Source of the DNA: CAVQGZ01 sp964356295
GTDB lineage: Bacteria > Actinomycetota > Actinomycetes > Jiangellales > Jiangellaceae
Reading direction: 5' to 3'
Assembly (NCBI GenBank): GCA_964356295.1
Contig: CAYHHE010000122.1
Coordinates: 1-5,382 of the forward strand
DNA: 5,382 nt
Part shown: piece by piece, positions 1-5,350 of the stretch
Layout of the letters: the number at the start of each line of letters is the position of its first letter
How positions within the stretch are numbered: position 1 is the stretch's first letter
Position numbers and translations under genes: made by a program
Notes under the pieces: generated by a model
Databases searched by the model: none
Seen by the model: only the letters and a program-made list of their open reading frames with translations
Told to the model about the DNA's origin: nothing

Positions 1-13
1 GTTGGTCACGTTT

Positions 14-32
14 CGATAACAACACGATAACG
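14..32 (-). promoter_or_regulatory. 8-3-8 direct repeat, possible MtrA-type operator
   Basis: Two near-identical 8-mers, CGATAACA (14-21) and CGATAACG (25-32), are separated by three bases, giving an 11-bp period, or about one helical turn. They are strikingly A/T-richer than the rest of the window. The layout of two 8-bp direct repeats with a 3-bp gap matches, from memory, the loose 19-bp consensus reported for the response regulator MtrA in Corynebacterium glutamicum. MtrA controls rpf and peptidoglycan-hydrolase genes. The site lies beyond the 3' end of tatD and overlaps the -10 of a possible promoter firing leftwards, so it would act on the gene outside the window, which by synteny could be rpfB-like. 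The repeat itself is seen directly. The regulator is an inference, and another response regulator or repressor is possible. Confidence 0.45.
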
Positions 33-52
33 ACCGGCGTGGGGACGACCAA
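24..52 (-). promoter_or_regulatory. candidate promoter for the gene beyond the left edge
   Basis: On the minus strand TTGGTC (52-47) and TATCGT (29-24) are separated by exactly 17 bp. The first keeps the TTG of the -35 consensus and the second keeps TA...T of the actinobacterial -10. It lies downstream of tatD and of a hairpin that could end the metG-tatD transcript, so a new transcription unit starting here would make sense. The -10 overlaps the 11-bp direct repeats at 14-32, which suggests a regulated promoter. No start codon or coding sequence for the target gene is visible before the window ends, so this is a weak to moderate call. Confidence 0.35.
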
Positions 53-61
53 ATCCGGGGG

Positions 62-79
62 GTGTGCGTCATCGCACAC
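62..79 (-). terminator. hairpin 3' of tatD, possible U-less terminator
   Basis: GTGTGCG (62-68) and CGCACAC (73-79) form a perfect 7-bp inverted repeat around a 4-nt loop. The near arm begins 18 nt downstream of the tatD stop. There is no T-run after it on the minus strand (it is followed by C and G), so it is not a classical intrinsic terminator. Actinobacteria often carry terminators lacking a U-tract, and its place between tatD and an apparent new promoter fits that role. Confidence 0.45.
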
Positions 80-96
80 GGCCGCGTCTGCGCAGG

Positions 97-975
97 TCAG
101 GGCAGGTGGAACGCGCGTGAGGTGGCTGCGGTCGTCGACCGGCAGACCTCGTCGACAGCGACGCCGGCGACCTCGGCGAGCGCCCGGACGGTCAGTGGCA
201 GCAGGTAGCAGGAGTTCACCCGCCCGCGGTACGGGTGCGGGGTGAGGTAGGGGGCGTCGGTCTCCACCAGCAGCAGGTCCAGCCCTCGCTCCTGCATCGC
301 TGCCGCAGCCGCCTCGCGCAGCGGACCGGCGTTGCGAAACGTCAGCGGCCCGGCGAAGGACAGGTACCAGCCCGAGCGGACGCAGTGCCGCGCCATCGAG
401 GCGTCCCCGGAGAAGCAGTGGAAGACCACCCGCTCCGGCGGCCCCTCGTCCTCCAGCACCCGGACGACGTCGGCGTGCGCGTCGCGGTCGTGGATGACCA
501 GCGTCCGATGCAGGCTCCGGGCGAGCCGGATGTGCGCGCGGAACGTGTCCTCCTGTGCGGACAGTCCGGCCTGGTCGGTGGTCCAGTAGTGGTCGAGCCC
601 GGTCTCCCCCACCCCGACCACGACGGGATCGCCCGCGAGCTCCTCTATCTCGTCCAAGGCGGCGTGCAGGCGCTGCCGGGACGACGCGGCCAGTGCGGCG
701 GCTTCTGTGGGGTGCAGCGAGACCGCGGCGTGCACGGCGTCGTTGTGGCGGGCCCAGGCGACCGCGCGGTGCGCGCTCGGTAGGTCACAACCGACCTGCA
801 CCACCGCGGTCACCCCGACGGCCGCAGCCCGGGCCAGCGCCTCGTCCAGCGGCAGCGCTGGTGAGTCCGGGGAACGGTCGATGTCGAGGTGGCAGTGGCT
901 GTCGATCACCGGGCTGGGCAGCGGTTCGGGGGAGGGCACCCAGATCTGCTGCCCCGACCCGGTCGACGGGCTCAC
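97..975 (-). CDS. tatD: TatD family metal-dependent deoxyribonuclease
   Basis: A 292-residue TatD-like hydrolase, full length for the family. It is a TIM-barrel amidohydrolase-superfamily protein expected to use two divalent metals for 3'-5' exonuclease/DNase activity in the cytoplasm; despite the name, TatD is not needed for Tat export. Metal-site motifs are in order: HCH (H27, H29) in VIDSHCHLD, E124 in GVGETGLDHYW, H162 in VIHDRDAH, H186 in FHCFSG, and D240 in VETDAPYLTP. The C-terminal RGRVN motif is at 250-254. The GTG start at 975 was chosen because it gives a GTGA overlap with the metG stop and has GGAGG 10 nt upstream. An internal GTG at 909 would start just before IDSHCHLD and cannot be excluded; it would remove a 22-residue Pro/Ser-rich leader. 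The gene is co-directional and translationally coupled with metG, a pairing common in bacteria. The family call is firm, but the exact physiological substrate is not known from sequence. Confidence 0.95.
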   Translation of the reverse strand: MSPSTGSGQQIWVPSPEPLPSPVIDSHCHLDIDRSPDSPALPLDEALARAAAVGVTAVVQVGCDLPSAHRAVAWARHNDAVHAAVSLHPTEAAALAASSRQRLHAALDEIEELAGDPVVVGVGETGLDHYWTTDQAGLSAQEDTFRAHIRLARSLHRTLVIHDRDAHADVVRVLEDEGPPERVVFHCFSGDASMARHCVRSGWYLSFAGPLTFRNAGPLREAAAAAMQERGLDLLLVETDAPYLTPHPYRGRVNSCYLLPLTVRALAEVAGVAVDEVCRSTTAATSRAFHLP

Positions 976-2768
976 GAGCCGGCGGCCTCCGCGAGCCGGG
1001 CGAGCTCGTCGTCGACCACCGAGAGGTCGAGCTTGGTGAACACCGGACGCGGCGCGCCGATCGGCGTCCCCGGGACGACCGGTTGCGACGCCCAGGCCGC
1101 GGCCGAGGCGTAGTCGCCCATGAGCACCGGGTAGGACGGGCCGCCGTCCAGGTCGTCCACCTCGCGGATCTCCGGCTGCGGGGCCAGGGTGCCGTCCCGC
1201 CCGAACAACTCGTGGACGGTCTGCGCCGCGTGCGGCAGGAACGGCGCCAGCATGCGGTTGCAGTCGTCGACGGCTTGGGTCGCGGTGTGCAGCACGCTGA
1301 GCATGCGCCCCGGGTCGGTCGCGCGCAGCTTCCACGGGGCCTGCTGCGACAGGTAGGCGTTGACCTCGCCGACGACCCGCATGACCTCGGTGATGGCCGC
1401 CTTCTGCCGGCTGCGGACCAGCAGTGCGCCGACGGTGTCGAAGGCGTCGGCGGTCTGGCCCAGTAGCGCATGGTCGGCGTCGGTGAGGGGGCCGGGTTCG
1501 GGGATGGCGCCGACGTTCCTGCTGACCATCGACGCTGTCCGGTTGACCAGGTTCCCCCAGCCGGCCACGAGCTCGTCGTTGGTGCGCCGCACGAACTCCG
1601 CCCAGGTGAAGTCGGTGTCCTGGTTCTCCGGCCCGGCGACGGCGATGAAGTAGCGCAGCGCGTCCGGCTGGTAGCGGGACAGGAAGTCGCGCACGTAGAT
1701 GACCACGCCGCGGGAGGAGGAGAACTTCCTGCCCTCCATGGTGAGGAACTCGCTGGAGACCACCTCGGTGGGCAGGATCAGCTCGCCGTAGGGGCCGGGG
1801 GTGCCACCTCGGGAGCCGCGTCCGGCGTAGCCGAGCAGCTCGGCGGGCCAGATCTGGCTGTGGAAGGTGATGTTGTCCTTGCCCATGAAGTAGTAGGCGG
1901 TCGCGTCCGGGCCGTTCCACCAGGCCCGCCACGCGTCGGGGTCGTCGCTGCGCCGCGCCCACTCGATGGAGGCCGACAGGTAGCCGATGACCGCGTCGAA
2001 CCAGACGTAGAGCCGCTTGCCCGGGTTGTCCTCCCAGCCGGGCAGCGGGACCGGCACGCCCCAGTCGATGTCGCGGGTCATCGCCCGGGGACGAACGTCG
2101 TCGAGCAGGTTGAGGCTGAACTTCAGCACGTTCGGACGCCAGTCGCTGCGGGTCTGCAGCCAGGCACCGAGCGCCTCGGCCAGCGCGGGCAGGTCCAGGA
2201 AGAAGTGCTCGGTGCGCACGAACCGCGGCGTCTCGCCGTTGATCCGGCTGTGCGGGCGGATCAGCTCGGAGGCGTCGAGCTGGTTGCCGCAGCTGTCGCA
2301 CTGGTCGCCGCGCGCGCCGTCGTACCCGCATATCGGGCAGGTGCCCTCGATGTAGCGGTCGGGCAGGGTGCGGCCGGTGGACGGGCTGATCGCGCCGAGG
2401 GTGTCCCGGGGCACCATGTAGCCGTTGCGGTGCAGGGTGCGAAACATCTCCTGCGCGACCGCGTAGTGGTTGCGGGTCGTGGTGCGGGTGAACAGGTCGT
2501 AGGACAGCCCGAGGGCCTGCAGGTCCTCCACGATCACCCGGTTGTAGCGGTCGGCCAGCACCTGCGGGGGCACGCCCTCGGCCTCGGCCTGCACCAGGAT
2601 CGGCGTGCCGTGCTCGTCGGTGCCGCTGACCATGAGCACGTCGTTGCCGGCCATGCGCATGTACCGGCTGAACACGTCGGACGGGACACCGAAACCGGAG
2701 ACGTGGCCGATGTGCCGCGGGCCGTTGGCGTATGGCCAGGCCACCGCGGTCAGCACGTGCCGGGACAT
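972..2768 (-). CDS. metG: methionyl-tRNA synthetase
   Basis: A 598-residue class I aminoacyl-tRNA synthetase that activates methionine with ATP and charges initiator and elongator tRNA-Met in the cytoplasm. The Rossmann fold carries the HIGH motif at residues 19-22 (GPRHIGH) and the KMSKS-loop equivalent KFSSS at 348-352. VSGTDEHGTP (47-56) and YVWFDAVIGY (254-263) are family-typical active-site segments. The connective peptide has one zinc knuckle, C144-x2-C147-x9-C157-x2-C160. The alpha-helical anticodon-binding domain begins near 385, and W479 in QQAPWKL is the likely counterpart of the anticodon-reading tryptophan of E. coli MetRS. There is no C-terminal Trbp111-like tRNA-binding domain; the protein ends after about 70 residues of weakly conserved tail. 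The ATG at 2768 has no Shine-Dalgarno sequence but sits 7 nt after a TAGGCT -10-like box, suggesting a leaderless mRNA. The gene is 46 bp downstream of rsmI and overlaps tatD by 4 bp. It is longer than the zinc-less M. tuberculosis enzyme as I recall it. Confidence 0.97.
   Translation of the reverse strand: MSRHVLTAVAWPYANGPRHIGHVSGFGVPSDVFSRYMRMAGNDVLMVSGTDEHGTPILVQAEAEGVPPQVLADRYNRVIVEDLQALGLSYDLFTRTTTRNHYAVAQEMFRTLHRNGYMVPRDTLGAISPSTGRTLPDRYIEGTCPICGYDGARGDQCDSCGNQLDASELIRPHSRINGETPRFVRTEHFFLDLPALAEALGAWLQTRSDWRPNVLKFSLNLLDDVRPRAMTRDIDWGVPVPLPGWEDNPGKRLYVWFDAVIGYLSASIEWARRSDDPDAWRAWWNGPDATAYYFMGKDNITFHSQIWPAELLGYAGRGSRGGTPGPYGELILPTEVVSSEFLTMEGRKFSSSRGVVIYVRDFLSRYQPDALRYFIAVAGPENQDTDFTWAEFVRRTNDELVAGWGNLVNRTASMVSRNVGAIPEPGPLTDADHALLGQTADAFDTVGALLVRSRQKAAITEVMRVVGEVNAYLSQQAPWKLRATDPGRMLSVLHTATQAVDDCNRMLAPFLPHAAQTVHELFGRDGTLAPQPEIREVDDLDGGPSYPVLMGDYASAAAWASQPVVPGTPIGAPRPVFTKLDLSVVDDELARLAEAAGS
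986..990 (-). promoter_or_regulatory. Shine-Dalgarno sequence for tatD inside metG
   Basis: GGAGG on the minus strand lies within the last codons of metG, 10 nt before the GTG at 975. It supports that GTG as the tatD start. It also contrasts with rsmI, metG and pmt, none of which has a recognisable Shine-Dalgarno sequence. This is the arrangement expected for an internal operon gene next to leaderless first genes. Confidence 0.55.
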
Positions 2769-2775
2769 GCCCGTC

Positions 2776-2781
2776 AGCCTA
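2776..2781 (-). promoter_or_regulatory. -10 element of a leaderless metG promoter
   Basis: TAGGCT on the minus strand fits the actinobacterial TANNNT -10 and ends 7 nt before the metG ATG, so transcription would begin at the A of the start codon. The 46-bp rsmI-metG gap holds no Shine-Dalgarno sequence near the ATG. No convincing -35 is visible at 16-18 bp spacing, which is common for such promoters. It implies that metG-tatD can be expressed independently of rsmI. Confidence 0.5.
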
Positions 2782-2814
2782 CGGCGAGCGTGCCGGAGGT
2801 GGCCGCGGGCGTTC

Positions 2815-3669
2815 TCAGCCGGGACGACCGCCCGCGTCGCGGGCGGCCACCACGGCCGCGTACACCTCGCGCTTGGGCAGCCCGAGCTCGAGCGCGACGT
2901 CTGCGACGGCCTCCTTGCGGGTCAGCCCGGCCGCCTCACGCTCGGCCACGAGTGCAACGGGGTCGGCCTGCGACGGGCCGGCCGGCCGTCCGCCGACCAC
3001 GATGGTGACCTCGCCGAGGACCCGCTCGTCGGTGCCGGCCACCAGCTGGCCCAGGGTGCCGCGGCGCACCTCCTCATGGGTCTTGGTCAGCTCCCGGCAC
3101 ACCGCTGCTGGACGGTCGGCGCCGAACGCCTCGGCCAGTGCCTCCAGGGTCGCTGCGGCGCGCCTGGGCGACTCGAAGAGCACCAGCGTCCGCCGGTCGT
3201 GGGCCAGCTCGGCCAGCCGCCGGTCACGCTCGCCGGGCTTGCGGGGCAGGAACCCCTCGACGCAGAACCGGTCGGAGGGCAGGCCGGACACCACGAGCGC
3301 GGCCAGGGCGGCGCTAGGTCCGGGGACGACGGTCACCGGCAGGTCGGCGGCCGCGCAGGCAGCCACCAGCCGGTAGCCGGGGTCGCTGACCAGGGGCGTG
3401 CCGGCGTCGGTGACCAGCAGCACCCGGGCGCCGGAGCGGACCGCCGCCAGCAGGGTGTCGGTGCGGGATCGCTCGTTCCCCTCGAACAGAGACATCACCT
3501 CGGCGCGCAGCTCCACCTCGAGGTCGGCGCAGAGCCGGCGCAGCCGACGGGTGTCCTCGGCGGCGACCACGTCGGCCCGGGCGAGCTCGTCCTGCAGGCG
3601 CAGCGAGGCGTCGGCGAGGTTGCCGATCGGGGTGGCTGCCACCACCAGGACTCCGACGCGATCGGGCAC
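2815..3669 (-). CDS. rsmI: 16S rRNA (cytidine-1402-2'-O)-methyltransferase
   Basis: A 284-residue SAM-dependent methyltransferase of the tetrapyrrole-methylase fold family. It 2'-O-methylates C1402 of 16S rRNA, next to the P site, where RsmH adds the N4 methyl. Family motifs appear in order: ATPIGNL (12-18), AAEDTR (36-41), TDAGTPLVSDPG (87-98), VPGPSA (115-120), GFLPRK (139-144), FESPRR (165-170) and RELTKTHEE further on. The C-terminal segment with LTRKEAV and LGLPKREVY matches the small helical tail of RsmI. Length is normal. The start is GTG at 3669, giving (V/M)PDRVGVLVVAATPIGN; the open frame runs on upstream into the divergent pmt gene, but no upstream start is plausible. There is no Shine-Dalgarno sequence, and a TAGGGT box ends 7 nt before the GTG, so a leaderless transcript is likely. 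It diverges from pmt across 24 bp, and metG follows on the same strand. Confidence 0.95.
   Translation of the reverse strand: MPDRVGVLVVAATPIGNLADASLRLQDELARADVVAAEDTRRLRRLCADLEVELRAEVMSLFEGNERSRTDTLLAAVRSGARVLLVTDAGTPLVSDPGYRLVAACAAADLPVTVVPGPSAALAALVVSGLPSDRFCVEGFLPRKPGERDRRLAELAHDRRTLVLFESPRRAAATLEALAEAFGADRPAAVCRELTKTHEEVRRGTLGQLVAGTDERVLGEVTIVVGGRPAGPSQADPVALVAEREAAGLTRKEAVADVALELGLPKREVYAAVVAARDAGGRPG
2828..2846 (-). repeat. perfect 9-bp inverted repeat in the rsmI 3' end
   Basis: CCGCCCGCG (2828-2836) and CGCGGGCGG (2838-2846) are perfect reverse complements around a single T. As RNA this gives at least an 8-bp all-GC stem with a 3-nt loop. It lies inside the last rsmI codons (encoding part of AARDAGGRP), ending about 11 nt before the stop. 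With no U-tract and a position upstream of the stop it is an unusual terminator. It could attenuate read-through into metG, protect the mRNA 3' end, or simply reflect GC-rich coding. Confidence 0.5.
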
Positions 3670-3676
3670 GACCCCG

Positions 3677-3682
3677 ACCCTA
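3677..3682 (-). promoter_or_regulatory. -10 element of a leaderless rsmI promoter
   Basis: TAGGGT on the minus strand matches TANNNT and ends 7 nt before the rsmI GTG, placing the predicted transcription start on the G of that codon. No Shine-Dalgarno sequence is present; the intervening bases are CGGGGTC. A weak -35 (GAGACG, 3704-3699) lies at 16-bp spacing. The first two bases of the box are the complement of the first two bases of the pmt box on the other strand. Confidence 0.55.
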
Positions 3683-3686
3683 CGAT
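3681..3686 (+). promoter_or_regulatory. -10 element of a leaderless pmt promoter
   Basis: TACGAT matches the -10 consensus at four of six positions, including TA and the final AT. It is followed by 7 nt (GGCGCCG) and then the ATG at 3694. This favours 3694 over the in-frame ATGs at 3685 (which overlaps this box), 3715 and 3769. There is no convincing -35 at 16-19 bp. It shares the TA at 3681-3682 with the rsmI -10 box, so RNA polymerase could not melt both directions at the same time. Confidence 0.55.
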
Positions 3687-3692
3687 GGCGCC

Positions 3693-3723
3693 GATGCGCG
3701 TCTCCCCCGGTCTGATGCGCGTC
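3693..3723 (+). repeat. 21-bp-period tandem repeat at the pmt start
   Basis: GATGCGCGTC occurs at 3693-3702 and again at 3714-3723. Bases after each copy also partly agree, so this looks like one degenerated 21-bp tandem duplication. It contains the chosen start codon and repeats the peptide MRV (residues 1-3 and 8-10). Because 21 bp is seven codons and about two helical turns, it keeps the frame and provides a second in-frame ATG at 3715. Confidence 0.6.
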
Positions 3724-5337
3724 CCTCCTGCCGCGAGGCCCGTCCCGTCTGGACTGCTGGGCCCCTCCATGCCGGCCGATGGGTGGCGCGCGGTGGGGGT
3801 CGCTGCCGGCGTGGGGCTGGTGGCCGGCGTGCTGCGGCTGTGGCGGCTGGGCGAGCCGGCTGCCGTCGTCTTCGACGAGACGTACTACGCCAAGGACGCC
3901 TGGGCGCTGCTGCGCACCGGGGTCGAGCGCCAGTGGGCCGAGGACGCCAACGAGCGGATCCTGGCCGGGGACCTGTCCGGGCTGGCCGGCGAGGCGTCCT
4001 TCGCCTCCCATCCCCCGTTCGGCAAGTGGGTGATCGCCGTCGGCGAGGCGGTCGGGGGGCTGACCCCGCTGGGCTGGCGGCTCGGCGTCGCGGTGCTGGG
4101 AACGCTGGCGGCCGTGGTGATGGTGCTGCTCGCCCGGCGGGTGACGCGCTCGACCGCGCTCGGTGGGCTGGCCGGGCTACTGGTGGCCCTGGACGGGCTG
4201 GCGATCACCACCGCCCGGATCGCGTTGCTCGACGGACTGCTGATGTTCTGGGTCGTGCTGTCCGCGGCGCTGCTGGTCAGGGACCGGGACGCGGCCCGCT
4301 CAGCGATGGCCGCGAGGATGCCGGAGGCGTCGGCGGGGCCGGGCAGTCCCTGCGAGGATCCCGGCCGCGCGGATGATCCGGACGCGACGGGGCCGGTGCG
4401 AGTCACCGTCCCGCTGTGGCGGCCGTGGCGGCTGGCCATGGGAGTGGCGCTCGGCCTGGCCTGCGCCACGAAGTGGAGCGGTGTCCCCGTCCTGGCCGTC
4501 TTCGGCCTGCTCACCGTCGTGTGGCAGGCCGGCGCTCTGGCCGACGCTGGTGAGCGGCGCCCGGTCAGGCGGGCGCTGACGTTGGACGCTCCGGTCGCCT
4601 TCGTGACGGTCGTGGGTGCCGCCGCCGCGACCTACCTGGCCACCTGGACCGGGTGGCTCGTCACCGACGACGGGTACGCACGGCAGTGGGGAGCGCAGAA
4701 CCCCGCGTCCAACCCGTTGGCCGACCTCGTCCCGGATGCCCTTCGCTCCCTCGCGCACTACCACGCGGTGGCCTACCAGCTGCTGGCCGAGCTGGAGTCC
4801 GACCACAACTGGGCATCGTCCCCGTTCGGCTGGCTGGTGCTGCTGCGCCCCGTGCTGTTCTACCGCGACCGGCCCACGTTGGGCGTCGAGGGCTGCACGG
4901 CCGAGCAATGCGTGTCCGACATCCTGGCGCTGGGGACCCCCTTGACCTGGTGGGTGGGCATCGCGGCGGTGGTGCTGGCGCTGTGGCGCGCGCTGGCCCG
5001 AGCCGACTGGCGCGCCTGGCTCGTCGTGGGCGGGGTGGCCGCGACCTGGCTGCCATGGTTCCCCTACGTCGGCCGACCGGTGTTCTCGAGCTACGCCGTG
5101 GTGACCCTGCCGTTCCTCGTGCTGGCCATCGTCGTGGCCCTTCGGGTGCTGCCTGACGCGGTAGATGCTCGGGGCCCGGCCCAAGCTGCACGTGGGCGTC
5201 GCTGGGTGCTGCTCGCGGGAGTCGTGCTGCTGGGCCTGGTGGTCGTTCAGGCGTGGTTCTTCTGGCCGATCTGGGTCGGCGAGCCCCTCCCGCTCGAGCA
5301 GTGGCGGCTGCGGATCTGGTTGCCCGGCTGGAGCTGA
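3694..5337 (+). CDS. pmt: dolichyl/polyprenyl-phosphate-mannose--protein mannosyltransferase
   Basis: A 547-residue polytopic GT39 protein O-mannosyltransferase, close to the usual length of actinobacterial Pmt. It transfers mannose from polyprenyl-phosphate-mannose (made by Ppm1) to Ser/Thr of Sec-exported proteins on the outer face of the plasma membrane. The catalytic Asp-Glu pair D61-E62 lies in VVFDETYYAKDAW in the first extracytoplasmic loop, followed by SHPPFGKW (105-112). Other family landmarks are ARIALLD (174-180), CATKWSG (257-263), SSPFGWLVLLRPV (375-387) and the C-terminal four-helix PMT domain (about 340-545) with SSYAVVTLPF (465-474). By eye there are ten or eleven membrane spans, the first at about 33-50 after a Pro-rich cytoplasmic leader. 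A hydrophilic loop of nearly 50 residues (about 196-243) separates two spans. The ATG at 3694 was preferred because TACGAT lies 7 nt upstream and no Shine-Dalgarno sequence marks any alternative; 3685, 3715 and 3769 remain possible. It diverges from rsmI, as in mycobacteria. Confidence 0.93.
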   Translation: MRVSPGLMRVPPAARPVPSGLLGPSMPADGWRAVGVAAGVGLVAGVLRLWRLGEPAAVVFDETYYAKDAWALLRTGVERQWAEDANERILAGDLSGLAGEASFASHPPFGKWVIAVGEAVGGLTPLGWRLGVAVLGTLAAVVMVLLARRVTRSTALGGLAGLLVALDGLAITTARIALLDGLLMFWVVLSAALLVRDRDAARSAMAARMPEASAGPGSPCEDPGRADDPDATGPVRVTVPLWRPWRLAMGVALGLACATKWSGVPVLAVFGLLTVVWQAGALADAGERRPVRRALTLDAPVAFVTVVGAAAATYLATWTGWLVTDDGYARQWGAQNPASNPLADLVPDALRSLAHYHAVAYQLLAELESDHNWASSPFGWLVLLRPVLFYRDRPTLGVEGCTAEQCVSDILALGTPLTWWVGIAAVVLALWRALARADWRAWLVVGGVAATWLPWFPYVGRPVFSSYAVVTLPFLVLAIVVALRVLPDAVDARGPAQAARGRRWVLLAGVVLLGLVVVQAWFFWPIWVGEPLPLEQWRLRIWLPGWS

Positions 5338-5350
5338 GCCCTGGCCGGGC
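5322..5350 (+). terminator. hairpin enclosing the pmt stop codon
   Basis: GCCCGGC (5322-5328) pairs with GCCGGGC (5344-5350) as a perfect 7-bp stem. Two G-U wobbles and a further G-C pair extend it to 10 bp, leaving a 9-nt loop (5332-5340) that contains the TGA stop at 5335-5337. No U-tract follows; the remaining 32 bases are C-rich and otherwise featureless. A U-less actinobacterial terminator or a 3'-end stabilising hairpin is plausible, but strong stems also arise by chance at this base composition. Confidence 0.4.

Noticed and set aside
39..245. Small plus-strand open frame of 68 residues
   Set aside because: It overlaps the conserved tatD 3' end in antisense, is Arg/Ser/Gly-rich, and has no ribosome-binding site.
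976..2331. Upstream extension of the tatD frame into metG
   Set aside because: It is an out-of-frame reading of metG, rich in Arg/Pro/Ala. TatD similarity starts near VIDSHCHLD, and the GTG at 975 gives the natural overlap with the metG stop.
1470..3008. Long plus-strand open frame of 512 residues across metG
   Set aside because: It lies antisense to well-conserved metG and rsmI, has a composition typical of high-GC shadow frames, and shows no recognisable domain.
2605..3693. Upstream extension of the pmt reading frame to give a 910-residue protein
   Set aside because: This part is antisense to rsmI and the start of metG, has no Pmt homology, and is Gly/Ala/Arg-rich as expected for a stop-poor shadow frame at high GC. 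Family similarity begins only after the 3694 ATG.
3670..4011. N-terminal extension of rsmI into the divergent pmt gene
   Set aside because: The residues are low-complexity and antisense to the conserved Pmt DETYYAKDAW region. The RsmI fold begins at VGVLVVAATPIGN, directly after the GTG at 3669.
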